Below are positions 34,363-42,675 of a stretch of 45,442 nucleotides of DNA, one piece after another. The DNA lies in assembly GCA_937922085.1 (NCBI GenBank), contig CAKZVD010000111.1, forward strand, positions 1 through 45,442, in the 5' to 3' direction. The notes under the pieces were generated by a model that saw only the letters and a program-made list of their open reading frames with translations, did not search any database and had not been told where the DNA came from. This DNA is from an uncultured Tenacibaculum sp. (GTDB taxonomy: Bacteria > Bacteroidota > Bacteroidia > Flavobacteriales > Flavobacteriaceae). The first letter of the stretch is position 1. Each line of letters starts with the position of its first letter. Both the position numbers and the translations under genes were made by a program.

Positions 34363-34390
34363 TCACTGTTTACTGATCACTGTTTACTGA
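34363..34390. repeat. Tandem 14-bp repeat at the end of gldG
   Basis: TCACTGTTTACTGA occurs twice in direct succession (34363-34376 and 34377-34390). The second copy contains the stop codon of gldG, so the repeat extends the coding end. Just before it, TTTTTTTGT and ACAAAAAAA (34342-34350, 34354-34362) form an AT hairpin too weak to be a sure terminator. Confidence 0.75.
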
Positions 34391-36024
34391 TACTTCCTTT
34401 TCCTCCAGAAATTAAAACCAAAACCAAATAAAGCTAATACACCAAGAGGAACTACAATATTTAAAAACTGCCAAAATGTTTTCTCTTTATATGCACGTTG
34501 TTTATCTAATGTTTGTAGTTTAATAGATTTGTTGCGTAAGTTGATTAAGCCTTTATCATCTAATAAATAATCGATCGTATTTAATAAAAAATCCTTATTA
34601 CCAAAACGTTGTTGCGTCCATTTATCAATAGCTAAATCATAAGGTTTCCCTTTTAAGATTTGATTTCTAGCAATATCACCATCTGCAATTACAACCATTT
34701 TATTAGCACTAGAAACAGGTTTATAGTTAGTAGTTTCAAAAGGTTTTGTTCTATTTTCATAGGCAGAATGAAAATTTCCTTCTAACAACACGGCCAATAA
34801 CTGATTGTTGGCAGTATATTCTTTTTGCTGAGGTTCTTTAGTAATTTCACTTAGATTAATCACTTTTGGAGTCCCTGATAATTTAGAAACTACAGAACTT
34901 ACTAAAAGAGGTGTTTTTTTAATATCCTTTTTTAAAGTATCTATTTGGGTAGTAAATCGAAAACGAACAGGTAAAATATTTTTAGTGATAGGGTGATTAG
35001 GGTTTGCACCAACAAGCGGATGATAAAACCAATCGAAACTTTCAAACTTAGCTTGATTACCTGTGTTTCCTGCTGCTAAAGTTAATTTTGAAGCATATAA
35101 GTCTTGTACTAATTTATTGTTTATTCGTACACCATAACTAAACAATAAATCCGTTAAATTCAAATCGCGACGAAAAGCCATCATTTCACCATGATTATAT
35201 AAACTGTCTGTATCTGCATTTAAATTATCGATCATCCATAATGTTTTACCACCATGAGTAATAAACTGATCTAAAACTAATTTTTCTTTATCTGTAAACC
35301 TTTTAGTAGGTTTCGCTATAATAGATAAATCGAATTTTTTTAATTCCTGAGATGTTTTAACTGGATTTTTTTTAACTGAATCTAATGTAAATTTCGCTAA
35401 ATGATATTTTTTTCTTAATTCACTAAGTAAACTATACATCTTTATATCCTCTAATTCACCGTTACCAGCTAAAATAGCAATACTCTTTTTTTTATCTTCA
35501 ATAATTAAATCAATAGCATTAGCAAAAGAATACTCTAAAGATGAAATAGCATTCTCTAATTGACTTTCTTGTGAAGAGGTACTTGTGTTGGGTAGTAAAG
35601 AAACAATTTGAGCCTTTTTTCCATAGAATATTTCTGCCCAAGGAAAAATAATAGTTTCAGATAACTTACCATCTTCTTCAACGGTTAATTGGCTAGGAAC
35701 CATCCCGTTTTTTACTAATTCATTTCCAATACCATCAGGATTTACAAAACGAAAACGAATTGAAGAATTTTCAGATTTTAATTCTTCAAGAAATTGACGT
35801 GTTTCTATTTGTAATCTCTGAAATTCAGAAGGAAAGTCTCCTTCTAAATATACATTTATGATTAATGGTTCTTTTATCTTACCTATTAAGTCTGTAGTTG
35901 TCTCAGATAATGAATATCGTTTATCTTTTGTCAAATCAAACCTTTTAAAATATTGATTACTTAAAAAGTTAAATACAATCAATCCCACTAAAACAAGAAG
36001 TATAGTTTTTATTTTTTTATTCAT
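34384..36024 (-). CDS. gldG: Gliding motility protein GldG (ABC transporter component)
   Basis: 546 residues. An N-terminal membrane helix (TILLVLVGLIVFNFLSNQYF), a large periplasmic domain with FDLTKDKRYSLSETTTDLI and RFRFVNPDGIG, and a C-terminal helix (FLNIVVPLGVLALFGFGFNF) before a basic end. This is the layout of GldG, which acts with GldF and GldA in the ABC complex first found as needed for gliding in Flavobacterium johnsoniae. It overlaps gldF by 8 bp, so the two are translationally coupled. The length matches the family. The ATPase gldA is not in the window, as usual, since it lies elsewhere. The stop codon lies in a tandem repeat. Confidence 0.93.
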   Translation of the reverse strand: MNKKIKTILLVLVGLIVFNFLSNQYFKRFDLTKDKRYSLSETTTDLIGKIKEPLIINVYLEGDFPSEFQRLQIETRQFLEELKSENSSIRFRFVNPDGIGNELVKNGMVPSQLTVEEDGKLSETIIFPWAEIFYGKKAQIVSLLPNTSTSSQESQLENAISSLEYSFANAIDLIIEDKKKSIAILAGNGELEDIKMYSLLSELRKKYHLAKFTLDSVKKNPVKTSQELKKFDLSIIAKPTKRFTDKEKLVLDQFITHGGKTLWMIDNLNADTDSLYNHGEMMAFRRDLNLTDLLFSYGVRINNKLVQDLYASKLTLAAGNTGNQAKFESFDWFYHPLVGANPNHPITKNILPVRFRFTTQIDTLKKDIKKTPLLVSSVVSKLSGTPKVINLSEITKEPQQKEYTANNQLLAVLLEGNFHSAYENRTKPFETTNYKPVSSANKMVVIADGDIARNQILKGKPYDLAIDKWTQQRFGNKDFLLNTIDYLLDDKGLINLRNKSIKLQTLDKQRAYKEKTFWQFLNIVVPLGVLALFGFGFNFWRKRKYQ

Positions 36025-36736
36025 TTTCTAACTGCTTTTTAGTAATATATAAAAAGAAAAAACTAACACTTATAAAATAAAACAGATCTCTAGTATCTAT
36101 AACTCCACGGCTAATACTTTTAAAATGTTCATTAAAACCAAGTAATTTTATATAATAATTTGAAGTACCCGATAAATCTGAAAGAGCATCAAACCCGTAA
36201 AAAAGAAAGAAGCAAATGCAAATACCTAAAATAAAAGCAGTAATCTGACTTTTAGAAAGAGTAGAGGTAAACAAACTAACAGAAGTATAAGAAGAAGCTA
36301 AAAAGAAAAGCCCAAAATAAGAACCAATAATAGTTCCCATATCTAAGTTTCCTTTCGGATTTCCTAAATCGTAAATGGTATACACATAAATTAAAGTGGG
36401 GATAAGGGCTATAGAAACTAATAACAAAGCAGCAAAATATTTGCCCATCACAATTTGCCAATCACTTAAAGGTTTTGTTCTTAAAATTTCAATAGTACCT
36501 ACACTAAATTCATCAGCAAAACTTTTCATAGTTATTGCAGGTATTAAGAATAAGAACAACCAAGGGGTTAAATAAAAAAAGGAATTTAAGTCGGCAAAAC
36601 CAGCATTTAAAATATTGAAATTGTCTTTAAAAACCCATAAAAACAATCCATTTACAAGCAAGAAAACACCAATTACTAAATAAGCAACAGGCGATGCGAA
36701 AAATGAATTAAATTCTTTCTTTAATATTGAAATCAA
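36017..36736 (-). CDS. gldF: Gliding motility ABC permease GldF
   Basis: 239 residues with six membrane helices (AYLVIGVFLLVNGLFLWVFK, then PWLFLFLIPAITMKSFADEF). The motif SVGTIEILRTKPLSDWQIVM after the second helix is the coupling loop of ABC-2 permeases, and ADEF-S-x-GT-E is the signature of the ABC2 family. GldF forms the inner-membrane pore part of the GldAFG complex. It is the first gene of the gldFG pair. Its upstream 90 bases hold AT-rich inverted repeats (36773-36801) and no exact TAnnTTTG box, so the promoter is not placed. Confidence 0.92.
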   Translation of the reverse strand: MISILKKEFNSFFASPVAYLVIGVFLLVNGLFLWVFKDNFNILNAGFADLNSFFYLTPWLFLFLIPAITMKSFADEFSVGTIEILRTKPLSDWQIVMGKYFAALLLVSIALIPTLIYVYTIYDLGNPKGNLDMGTIIGSYFGLFFLASSYTSVSLFTSTLSKSQITAFILGICICFFLFYGFDALSDLSGTSNYYIKLLGFNEHFKSISRGVIDTRDLFYFISVSFFFLYITKKQLENE

Positions 36737-36772
36737 TTTATATATTTTTTTAAGTGATCAATTATCAACAAA

Positions 36773-36801
36773 CAATTATCAGAGAAAAAAGATGATAATT
36801 G
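36773..36801. repeat. Inverted repeat upstream of gldF, shared word with the gldG end
   Basis: CAATTATCA (36773-36781) and TGATAATTG (36793-36801) are perfect inverted arms. The 12-base word AACAATTATCAG occurs here (36771-36782) and again at 34302-34313 beyond gldG, so the same AT-rich element brackets gldFG. Confidence 0.55.
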
Positions 36802-36825
36802 ATAAATGTTAACTGATAATTGTAA

Positions 36826-37122
36826 TTAATCCAAACTTACAACTTTATCAACGCTCCAAGCAAATGGCTTATCGTTAAAAAAGAGTTTTGTTTCTGCCCA
36901 AATGTTTTTAAACAAATCAGAGTTTCTATAATTTTCTAAATCTTGTTCTGTATCCCAATAACTATATGTGAAAAATACATCAGAATTTGTTTTATCTCTA
37001 TATAACTCTAATAAACGACACCCAGGAGAGTTTCGTATAAATTCTTTTTTTTTCTCAAAATTAGCCAAAAAAGTTTCAATTTTTTCAGGCTGAAAACTCA
37101 ATTTTACAATACGTACAAACAT
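36826..37122 (-). CDS. Antibiotic biosynthesis monooxygenase-like (ABM) protein
   Basis: 98 residues, close to the normal length of the ABM / DUF dimeric alpha-beta barrel fold. The opening MFVRIVKLSFQPEKIETFLA, the central SPGCRLLELYRD and YSYWDTEQDLENYRNSDLF, followed by AW, are the usual pattern. ABM proteins are either cofactor-free monooxygenases, haem-degrading enzymes or small stress proteins; the catalytic type cannot be told here. It lies 4 bp after the SAM hydroxide adenosyltransferase gene and must be in one transcript with it. Cytoplasmic; no signal peptide. Confidence 0.75.
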   Translation of the reverse strand: MFVRIVKLSFQPEKIETFLANFEKKKEFIRNSPGCRLLELYRDKTNSDVFFTYSYWDTEQDLENYRNSDLFKNIWAETKLFFNDKPFAWSVDKVVSLD

Positions 37123-37126
37123 GTTT

Positions 37127-37987
37127 TTAATTAATAGTTACAAAATCTGATTTTTCTTCGTCAATAAATTCTACAGTAATAGTATCACGATAATTAAGAC
37201 CGAGTAAGGTAGATGCCCCTCCAACAGTTTTTAAATTACTTTTATAAATTGCAATTTCTAAGAAATTTGCAGAATTAAATAAAGCCAGTTTTTTTCCATC
37301 ATGCAATCGTATATCTTCACTCTTATAATCGATAATGTCATTATACTGTTTAAAAACGCTATCAAAAGTATATCTACGGGCAGTAATTATAAATCTCCTT
37401 TCTTTACCAATATCACTAAATAGTTTTTTACTAATATTACTTATTACATTTCCATAATTGTCAATATAAATAACTCCTCCAATAATGATGTTTTTTTCTT
37501 GATTTATTTTAGGTTGAATCTCAATCATTTTTTTATAAGACTGCGTTTCTTTTCCTATTACATCTAATTTACCCCCTTTTGCTATAAAACTAGCTACCTT
37601 AACAAAAACATCTAATACAGGAAAACTACTTTCTATATGATTATGAATGTTGATTTCAACAATTTTGGTCGGGTTTATTTCAGAAGCAATCATAGAAATA
37701 ACACCGTTATCTGGACAAATAAAATAGTGTTCATCTAGCAAAATAGCTAAATGTTTATTTTTTATACTTAATTCAGAATCAACACCAATGATATGTATAG
37801 TCCCTTTAGGAAAACTCTTATAAGCATTTTTAACAATATATGCAGTTTCAGTAATGTTAAAAGGTGATATTTGATGCGTAATATCAACAATTCTAGCTTC
37901 AGGTAATTCAGAATAAATGGCTCCTTTTACAGTTCCAGCAAAATGGTCTTTGGTGCCAAAATCAGTAGTTAAAGTAATTAAAGCCAT
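37127..37987 (-). CDS. SAM hydroxide adenosyltransferase (DUF62 / chlorinase-fluorinase fold)
   Basis: 286 residues starting at the ATG at 37987. A frame open to 38311 has no family support before MALITLTTDFGTKDHFAGTV and would run through the phoH start. The family splits S-adenosylmethionine to adenosine and methionine using hydroxide. The N-terminal half shows TLTTDFG, VDITHQISPFN, GVDSELS and CPDNGVIS; the C-terminal half has YIDNYGNVISNIS and NSANFLEIA. These are the conserved blocks of the family. The fluorinase-type loop was not recognised. It is divergent from phoH (116 bp between starts) and precedes the ABM gene by 4 bp. Confidence 0.88.
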   Translation of the reverse strand: MALITLTTDFGTKDHFAGTVKGAIYSELPEARIVDITHQISPFNITETAYIVKNAYKSFPKGTIHIIGVDSELSIKNKHLAILLDEHYFICPDNGVISMIASEINPTKIVEINIHNHIESSFPVLDVFVKVASFIAKGGKLDVIGKETQSYKKMIEIQPKINQEKNIIIGGVIYIDNYGNVISNISKKLFSDIGKERRFIITARRYTFDSVFKQYNDIIDYKSEDIRLHDGKKLALFNSANFLEIAIYKSNLKTVGGASTLLGLNYRDTITVEFIDEEKSDFVTIN

Positions 37988-38037
37988 TAAAAGTTGATTG
38001 TTAATTATTTTGTGAAAAACTAAGCTAAAAATTACCG

Positions 38038-38045
38038 CAAAGCTA
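38038..38045 (-). promoter_or_regulatory. Predicted -7 box of the SAM hydroxide adenosyltransferase operon
   Basis: CAAAGCTA reads TAGCTTTG on the minus strand, an exact TAnnTTTG, 51 bp before the start codon at 37987. The position supports that start over the longer frame, whose start would lie upstream of the promoter. Confidence 0.55.
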
Positions 38046-38102
38046 CACAAATGAATAAAATAATCCTTACTTTTAAGCATAATAAAATTAAAATTTAAGC
38101 AT

Positions 38103-39056
38103 TTGAACGAGAGAGTTATTGAATTAACAGAAATTAATCCAAACGAATTTTTTGGAGCAGAAAACAGAACAATATCTTTATTAAAAACATATTTTCCTAA
38201 AATTAAAATTGTTGCTAGAGGAAATAAACTAAAAATATATGGTGATAAAGAAATTTTAGATGAGTTTGAAATACGATTAGAAAGACTAATAAAGTACTTT
38301 AATAAATACAATAAATTAGATGAAAATAGTATTGAACGTATTTTAACATCAAATGGTAAAGAAGAAGTAGAGAGAAAGATAGGTAATAAGAGTGATGTGT
38401 TAGTGCATGGAGTTAATGGTAAAATGATTACACCTCAAACAGAAAATCAACGAAAGTTGGTGGCTTTAATGAGTAAAAATGATTTACTATTTGCTGTTGG
38501 TCCTGCAGGAACAGGAAAAACGTATACTGCAGTTGCATTAGCTGTAAAAGCGTTAAAAGAAAAAGATGTACGTAGAATTATTTTAACAAGACCCGCAGTA
38601 GAATCTGGTGAAAACCTTGGGTTTTTACCTGGAGATTTAAAAGAAAAATTAGATCCTTATATGCAACCTTTATATGATGCATTAAGAGATATGATTCCTT
38701 CAGAAAAATTACAAGCATTTTTAGAAAATGGAACCATTCAAATTGCACCACTAGCTTTTATGCGTGGTAGAACGTTAGACAATGCTTTTGTGATTTTAGA
38801 TGAAGCTCAAAATACGACACATGCGCAAATGAAAATGTTTTTAACACGTATGGGAAAACATGCTAAGTTTATAATTACAGGAGATCCTGGACAAATAGAT
38901 TTACCAAGAAAACAAGTATCTGGTTTAAAAGAATCATTATTAGCATTGAAAGGTATTGATGGTATTGCTCAAATCTTCTTAGATGATAAAGATGTGGTAC
39001 GTCACCGTTTAGTAAAGAAGATTATTAAAGCGTATAAGAGTATTGAGACGGAGTAA
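38103..39056 (+). CDS. phoH: PhoH-like ATPase
   Basis: 317 residues from a TTG start at 38103, whose first residues MNERVIELTEINPNEFFG match the usual N-terminus of flavobacterial PhoH. No ATG fits better. Walker A GPAGTGKT lies at 133-140 and Walker B with DEAQ at 233-236. Before them, KIVARGNKLKIYGDKE is a KH-like fold segment. PhoH is a cytoplasmic P-loop ATPase linked to RNA metabolism and often to phosphate stress, although its exact reaction is unsettled. It is divergent from the SAM enzyme operon. A TACTTTTA element at 38068-38075 is one base off a -7 box. The use of TTG as start lowers expected expression. Confidence 0.9.
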   Translation: MNERVIELTEINPNEFFGAENRTISLLKTYFPKIKIVARGNKLKIYGDKEILDEFEIRLERLIKYFNKYNKLDENSIERILTSNGKEEVERKIGNKSDVLVHGVNGKMITPQTENQRKLVALMSKNDLLFAVGPAGTGKTYTAVALAVKALKEKDVRRIILTRPAVESGENLGFLPGDLKEKLDPYMQPLYDALRDMIPSEKLQAFLENGTIQIAPLAFMRGRTLDNAFVILDEAQNTTHAQMKMFLTRMGKHAKFIITGDPGQIDLPRKQVSGLKESLLALKGIDGIAQIFLDDKDVVRHRLVKKIIKAYKSIETE

Positions 39057-39103
39057 TTATATAATGAAAAAGAATAAAGTTTTTTTTGATATATTAAATT
39101 AAA

Positions 39104-39820
39104 ATGAAAATACCCCAAATAAAAGGAGTAATAGATAGACGTATTTTAATCAATTATCAAATTGATAAAGAAATATTAGAAAATTATTTACCAAAACCTT
39201 TTAAACCAAAGCTGATAAATGGAAAAGGAATTGCAGGAATTTGTTTAATTAGATTAAAAGAAATTAGACCCAAAGGCTTACCTAAACAAATAGGAATTTC
39301 GTCAGAAAATGGGGCACATAGAATTGCTGTTGAATGGTTAGAAAAAGGAATTAAAAAAGAAGGTGTTTATATACCAAGAAGAGATACTTCTTCAAAGTTA
39401 AATAATTTAGCTGGGGGAACTATATTTCCAGGGATTCACCATTTAGCTGATTTTACTGTAAGTGAGCAAGAAAATAACTATGAAGTTGGTTTCGTAAGTA
39501 AAGACAAAACATTTTTGTCAATTAGAGCAAGAGAAACGAATATTTGGAATAAAGAAAGTGTATTCTCAAATTTACAATCTGTTTCAGATTTTTTTGAAAA
39601 AGGTTCTGTAGGGTATTCACCCTACAAAAACGATTTTGACGGACTTGAATTAAAAGCATATAATTGGAAAGTTTCCCTTTTAGAAGTTGAAAATGTAAAG
39701 TCTAGTTTTTTTGAAAATGAAAATGTTTTTCCAAAAGGTTCTGTAAAGTTTGATAATGCATTATTGATGAAAAATATAGAACACGAATGGATAAGTTTAG
39801 GAAAGATAAAAAGAATATAG
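39104..39820 (+). CDS. DUF2071-like protein
   Basis: 238 residues. The opening DRRILINYQIDKEILENYLP KPFKPKLINGKGIAGICLIR is the pattern of YqjF/DUF2071 proteins, whose fold resembles acetoacetate decarboxylase. GGTIFPGIHHLADF and SVGYSPYKNDFDGLELKAYN fit the later conserved parts. Cytoplasmic; no signal. A Lys for Schiff-base chemistry could not be assigned, so enzyme activity is open. It lies 47 bp after phoH on the same strand and may be read through from it, but no shared function is evident. The 200 bases after it hold only the purC promoter. Confidence 0.6.
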   Translation: MKIPQIKGVIDRRILINYQIDKEILENYLPKPFKPKLINGKGIAGICLIRLKEIRPKGLPKQIGISSENGAHRIAVEWLEKGIKKEGVYIPRRDTSSKLNNLAGGTIFPGIHHLADFTVSEQENNYEVGFVSKDKTFLSIRARETNIWNKESVFSNLQSVSDFFEKGSVGYSPYKNDFDGLELKAYNWKVSLLEVENVKSSFFENENVFPKGSVKFDNALLMKNIEHEWISLGKIKRI

Positions 39821-39993
39821 TAAAAAAGTAGTGTAAAGGAAAGTAGTGCTATTTTAAAAATAATTAGAAATTCTTTATTTGTCAATTTGTTTTTCAAGTT
39901 GACTTTTTTATTTAAATAAGCATCATAAAAATTATATGAGTACATTATAATTTTGTAGGAACAAAAAGACTTCCTAAAAAAGATTAAAAAGTT

Positions 39994-40001
39994 TACTTTT
40001 G
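39994..40001 (+). promoter_or_regulatory. Predicted -7 box of purC with a CAA-rich short leader
   Basis: TACTTTTG is an exact TAnnTTTG 20 bp before the ATG at 40022. The predicted leader is about 15 nt and consists mainly of CAA repeats (ACAACAACAACACAG). No -33 TTG is seen. No PurR-type box was recognised. Confidence 0.55.
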
Positions 40002-40021
40002 CGCTACAACAACAACACAGA

Positions 40022-40972
40022 ATGAACACAATAAACAACACCGATTTTAACTTTCCGAAACAAAAATCTGTTTATAAGGGTAAAGTAAGAGAAGTATACA
40101 ATATAAATGAAGAGTTATTAGTAATGATAGCATCTGATCGTTTGTCTGCTTTTGATGTAATTATGCCACGACAGATACCATTTAAAGGTCAAATATTAAA
40201 TCAGATTGCTACTAAAATGATGAATGATACAGCTGATATTGTTCCGAATTGGTTAATAGCAAATCCAGATGAAAATGTTGCAGTAGGTCATTTATGTGAA
40301 CCTTTTAAAGTAGAAATGGTGATTCGTGGGTATTTATCTGGCCATGCAGCTAGAGAATATAAATTAGGTAAAAGAATGCTATGCGGAGTTGCTATGGCAG
40401 AAGAAATGAAAGAAAATGATAAATTTCCTACACCAATTATTACTCCGTCTACAAAAGCAGATAATGGAGAGCATGATGAAGATATTTCTAGAGAAGAAAT
40501 TTTAGCAAAAGGTATTGTTACTGAGGAAGATTACATTGTTTTAGAAGAATACACACGAAAATTGTTTGCTAGAGGTACAGAAATAGCTGCAAAAAGAGAT
40601 TTGATTTTAGTAGACACTAAATATGAATTTGGTAAAACTAAAGATGGAAAAATAGTGTTAATTGATGAAATTCATACACCAGACTCTTCTCGTTATTTTT
40701 ATGCAGAAGGTTATCAAGAACGTCAAGATAAAGGAGAGAAACAAAAACAATTATCAAAAGAGTTTGTTCGTCAATGGTTAATAGAAAATGGTTTTCAAGG
40801 TAAAGAAGGACAACAAATTCCTGAAATGTCAGATGAAAAAATCATTGAAATATCAAATCGCTACATAGAATTATATGAACAAATTATAGGAGAAGAATTT
40901 ACAAAAGGAGAGGTGTCTAATATTTTATCAAGAATGGAGAAGAACGTAACTCAATTTTTGAATAACTATTAA
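40022..40972 (+). CDS. purC: Phosphoribosylaminoimidazole-succinocarboxamide synthase
   Basis: 316 residues. PurC joins aspartate to carboxyaminoimidazole ribotide with ATP, step eight of purine synthesis, in the cytoplasm. Conserved stretches are [57 protein letters not shown] and [14 protein letters not shown], all diagnostic of SAICAR synthase. The length is the longer (about 315) form found in Bacteroidota. It stands alone, away from other pur genes, as is common in this group. A terminator follows at 41011. Confidence 0.96.
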   Translation: MNTINNTDFNFPKQKSVYKGKVREVYNINEELLVMIASDRLSAFDVIMPRQIPFKGQILNQIATKMMNDTADIVPNWLIANPDENVAVGHLCEPFKVEMVIRGYLSGHAAREYKLGKRMLCGVAMAEEMKENDKFPTPIITPSTKADNGEHDEDISREEILAKGIVTEEDYIVLEEYTRKLFARGTEIAAKRDLILVDTKYEFGKTKDGKIVLIDEIHTPDSSRYFYAEGYQERQDKGEKQKQLSKEFVRQWLIENGFQGKEGQQIPEMSDEKIIEISNRYIELYEQIIGEEFTKGEVSNILSRMEKNVTQFLNNY

Positions 40973-41010
40973 AATATATTTTTTCTAAATAAAAAATCTT
41001 AGTTAAAATA

Positions 41011-41041
41011 AAAGGAGTACCTAATTGGGTGCTCTTTTTTT
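41011..41041 (+). terminator. Terminator of purC
   Basis: GAGTACC (41015-41021) pairs with GGGTGCTC (41027-41034) including one G-T pair, followed by a T tract, 38 bp after the purC stop. Confidence 0.8.
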
Positions 41042-41102
41042 ATGTCTTAATTTTTATATCAATTTTAGTTTTTTTTACATTAAAAAAGGGATAGTGTTTT
41101 AA

Positions 41103-41120
41103 TTACTATTGTAATAGTAA
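41103..41120. promoter_or_regulatory. Palindrome upstream of the GH16 gene, candidate operator
   Basis: TTACTATT-GT-AATAGTAA is an 8-bp perfect inverted repeat with a 2-bp centre, 30 bp before the GH16 start codon. A dimeric repressor or activator could bind here. No exact -7 box is evident close by. Confidence 0.45.
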
Positions 41121-41149
41121 AACTTAATTAACCCTTAAAATTTAATAAA

Positions 41150-42103
41150 ATGAAGATTAAAAAATTAATAGCTAGATTAAATTTGAATCAAATCTGTATA
41201 CTTAGTTTAAGTGCAGTATTTTTTTCTTGTCAAGATGATTTAGAATTAAAAGTAGATGAAAATTCACTAGATCTAGAAAATCAAAAAGAGGTCATAGAGA
41301 CTTCCGCAAAAAATGGATGGGATACTTTCTTTTTTGACGATTTTAATAACTTGTCAAATTGGAATAAAACACAAAGAAAGGATTATAATTCAGATATCTG
41401 TAATTATAAACCAGCGCAAGCATTTACAACTAATGTAGGTAATAATACCAATGCATTAGTGTTAATAGCAAAAAAGAAAGGGAATAATAATTACGAATCG
41501 GGTCATGTAAAATCGAAAAGAAAATTTAGACCTAAAGTTGGTGAGCAAATGCGATTCACTAGTAAAATTGTATTAAAAGCTAAAAATTGGAACAATCAAT
41601 TTGTAGATTTTCATAATAGTTATGGTGCTTGGCCAGCTTTTTGGACAGTTGAAGAAAATGGTTGGCCTACTAAAGGTGAAATAGATATTATGGAAGGTTA
41701 TTCATACGGAAATGATAATTTAGATAGATATGCATCTAATTTATTTTATGGAAGAAATGTAGGGGTAAGTGAGTTAAACCATAGTCAAACAACAAAAATA
41801 TATACCAATAAGATTAAAAAAATATGGAATGATGGAGGTTGGAATGTTTATGAAATGATATGGAAGAATTGGGGGCAGTATCAAGAAATACATATTCAGG
41901 TAAATGGCAATTGGATTGGGTTTTACAGAAATTCAAGTATAAACAACTTAAAACTAGAAAATTTTCAACCTCATAATGCTATTTTTAATCTTAATGTAGG
42001 ATCAAATCCTCAGTTTAATATTTTTGACAACAGTAAAATAAATTTACTAAAGCAAACAGAAATGTTAGTAGATTGGTTTAAAGTAGAGACTAAAAGTTTA
42101 TAA
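41150..42103 (+). CDS. GH16 family glycoside hydrolase, lipoprotein
   Basis: 317 residues. The signal ends in FFSC (Cys27), so it is attached to a membrane, probably the outer one. The jelly-roll catalytic domain (about 55-315) shows the active-site strand EIDIME with nucleophile Glu177, Asp179 and acid/base Glu182, in the bulged E-x-D-x-x-E form used by laminarinases, agarases and similar endo-enzymes. AWPAFWTVEENGWPTKG before it is also typical. It cuts internal beta-linked bonds of a polysaccharide; the substrate cannot be decided. It is a single gene with a palindrome in front of it and no sus genes nearby. Together with the GH2 beta-mannosidase it hints at algal polysaccharide use. Confidence 0.88.
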   Translation: MKIKKLIARLNLNQICILSLSAVFFSCQDDLELKVDENSLDLENQKEVIETSAKNGWDTFFFDDFNNLSNWNKTQRKDYNSDICNYKPAQAFTTNVGNNTNALVLIAKKKGNNNYESGHVKSKRKFRPKVGEQMRFTSKIVLKAKNWNNQFVDFHNSYGAWPAFWTVEENGWPTKGEIDIMEGYSYGNDNLDRYASNLFYGRNVGVSELNHSQTTKIYTNKIKKIWNDGGWNVYEMIWKNWGQYQEIHIQVNGNWIGFYRNSSINNLKLENFQPHNAIFNLNVGSNPQFNIFDNSKINLLKQTEMLVDWFKVETKSL

Positions 42104-42124
42104 ATTATTAAAAGCGTAATCAAT

Positions 42125-42159
42125 AAGACTCTCGATATCATATCAGAGAGTCTTTTTTA
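42125..42159 (+). terminator. Terminator of the GH16 gene
   Basis: AAGACTCTC (42125-42133) and GAGAGTCTT (42146-42154) form a perfect 9-bp stem with a 12-nt loop and a T tract, 22 bp after the stop. Confidence 0.85.
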
Positions 42160-42226
42160 TGTATTTATTTTAAATTATATAGTTGTATTGATAAGTTAAT
42201 AATAATGAAATTATGAAAAGTATCAT

Positions 42227-42234
42227 TATTTTTG
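42227..42234 (+). promoter_or_regulatory. Predicted -7 box of the fabV operon
   Basis: TATTTTTG is an exact TAnnTTTG. A possible TTG start at 42232 lies inside it, so the ATG at 42265, 30 bp downstream, is the likely start of the first gene. Confidence 0.5.
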
Positions 42235-42264
42235 AGTATTCTAAAAAATGAATTCAATTCAAAA

Positions 42265-42675
42265 ATGGAAGATAGAAAAAAAGCCATACGCCCCGTTTTA
42301 AATTTAAATTTTGATAGTAAAGAAGAAGCGTTTCAAAACAAAACATTAAGGCCTATATTAAAATTACAACATCATCTTGTTCTAGTAATGTTTATTTGTT
42401 TTTGTAAAAAACAAAAATTAGATATATTTGAGGCGAAAAGCGAAGATTTTTTAAATAAAGTAATAACAATAATTAAAAAGAATATCGTTTTAAGAAACCA
42501 ATTATTAGGTATAATAATTGGTCATTTTACACAAGAAGAATTTTCAATATATAAAGAAAAAGATTCAGAGTACAATAAGAGAATTTTAAATATGATTGGT
42601 CAAAGAATTAGTGATAGCCAATCAGAAATAAAAAATAAAACAAACAACAACAATGATTATAGAACCAAGAACTAG
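42265..42675 (+). CDS. Conserved small protein upstream of fabV
   Basis: 136 residues from the ATG at 42265; a longer frame from a TTG at 42232 would start within the promoter. All-helical pattern: RPVLNLNFDSKEEAFQNKTL, RPILKLQHHLVLVMFICFCK, LRNQLLGIIIGHFTQEEFSI. I recall relatives in flavobacteria that carry the misleading name glyoxalase, but no metal-binding residues of that fold are seen. The 3' end overlaps fabV by 23 bp in another frame. Its stop is shared with coding sequence of fabV, so translational coupling is likely. A link to fatty-acid synthesis is suggested only by this arrangement. Confidence 0.7.
   Translation: MEDRKKAIRPVLNLNFDSKEEAFQNKTLRPILKLQHHLVLVMFICFCKKQKLDIFEAKSEDFLNKVITIIKKNIVLRNQLLGIIIGHFTQEEFSIYKEKDSEYNKRILNMIGQRISDSQSEIKNKTNNNNDYRTKN

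Noticed and set aside
37988..38311. 108 extra residues at the start of the SAM enzyme
   Set aside because: They lie upstream of the predicted promoter and across phoH, and the family starts with MALITLTTDFG.
39622..40041. 139-codon minus-strand frame over the end of the DUF2071 gene and the purC promoter
   Set aside because: It covers two supported features on the plus strand and starts within purC. Composition is that of a shadow frame.
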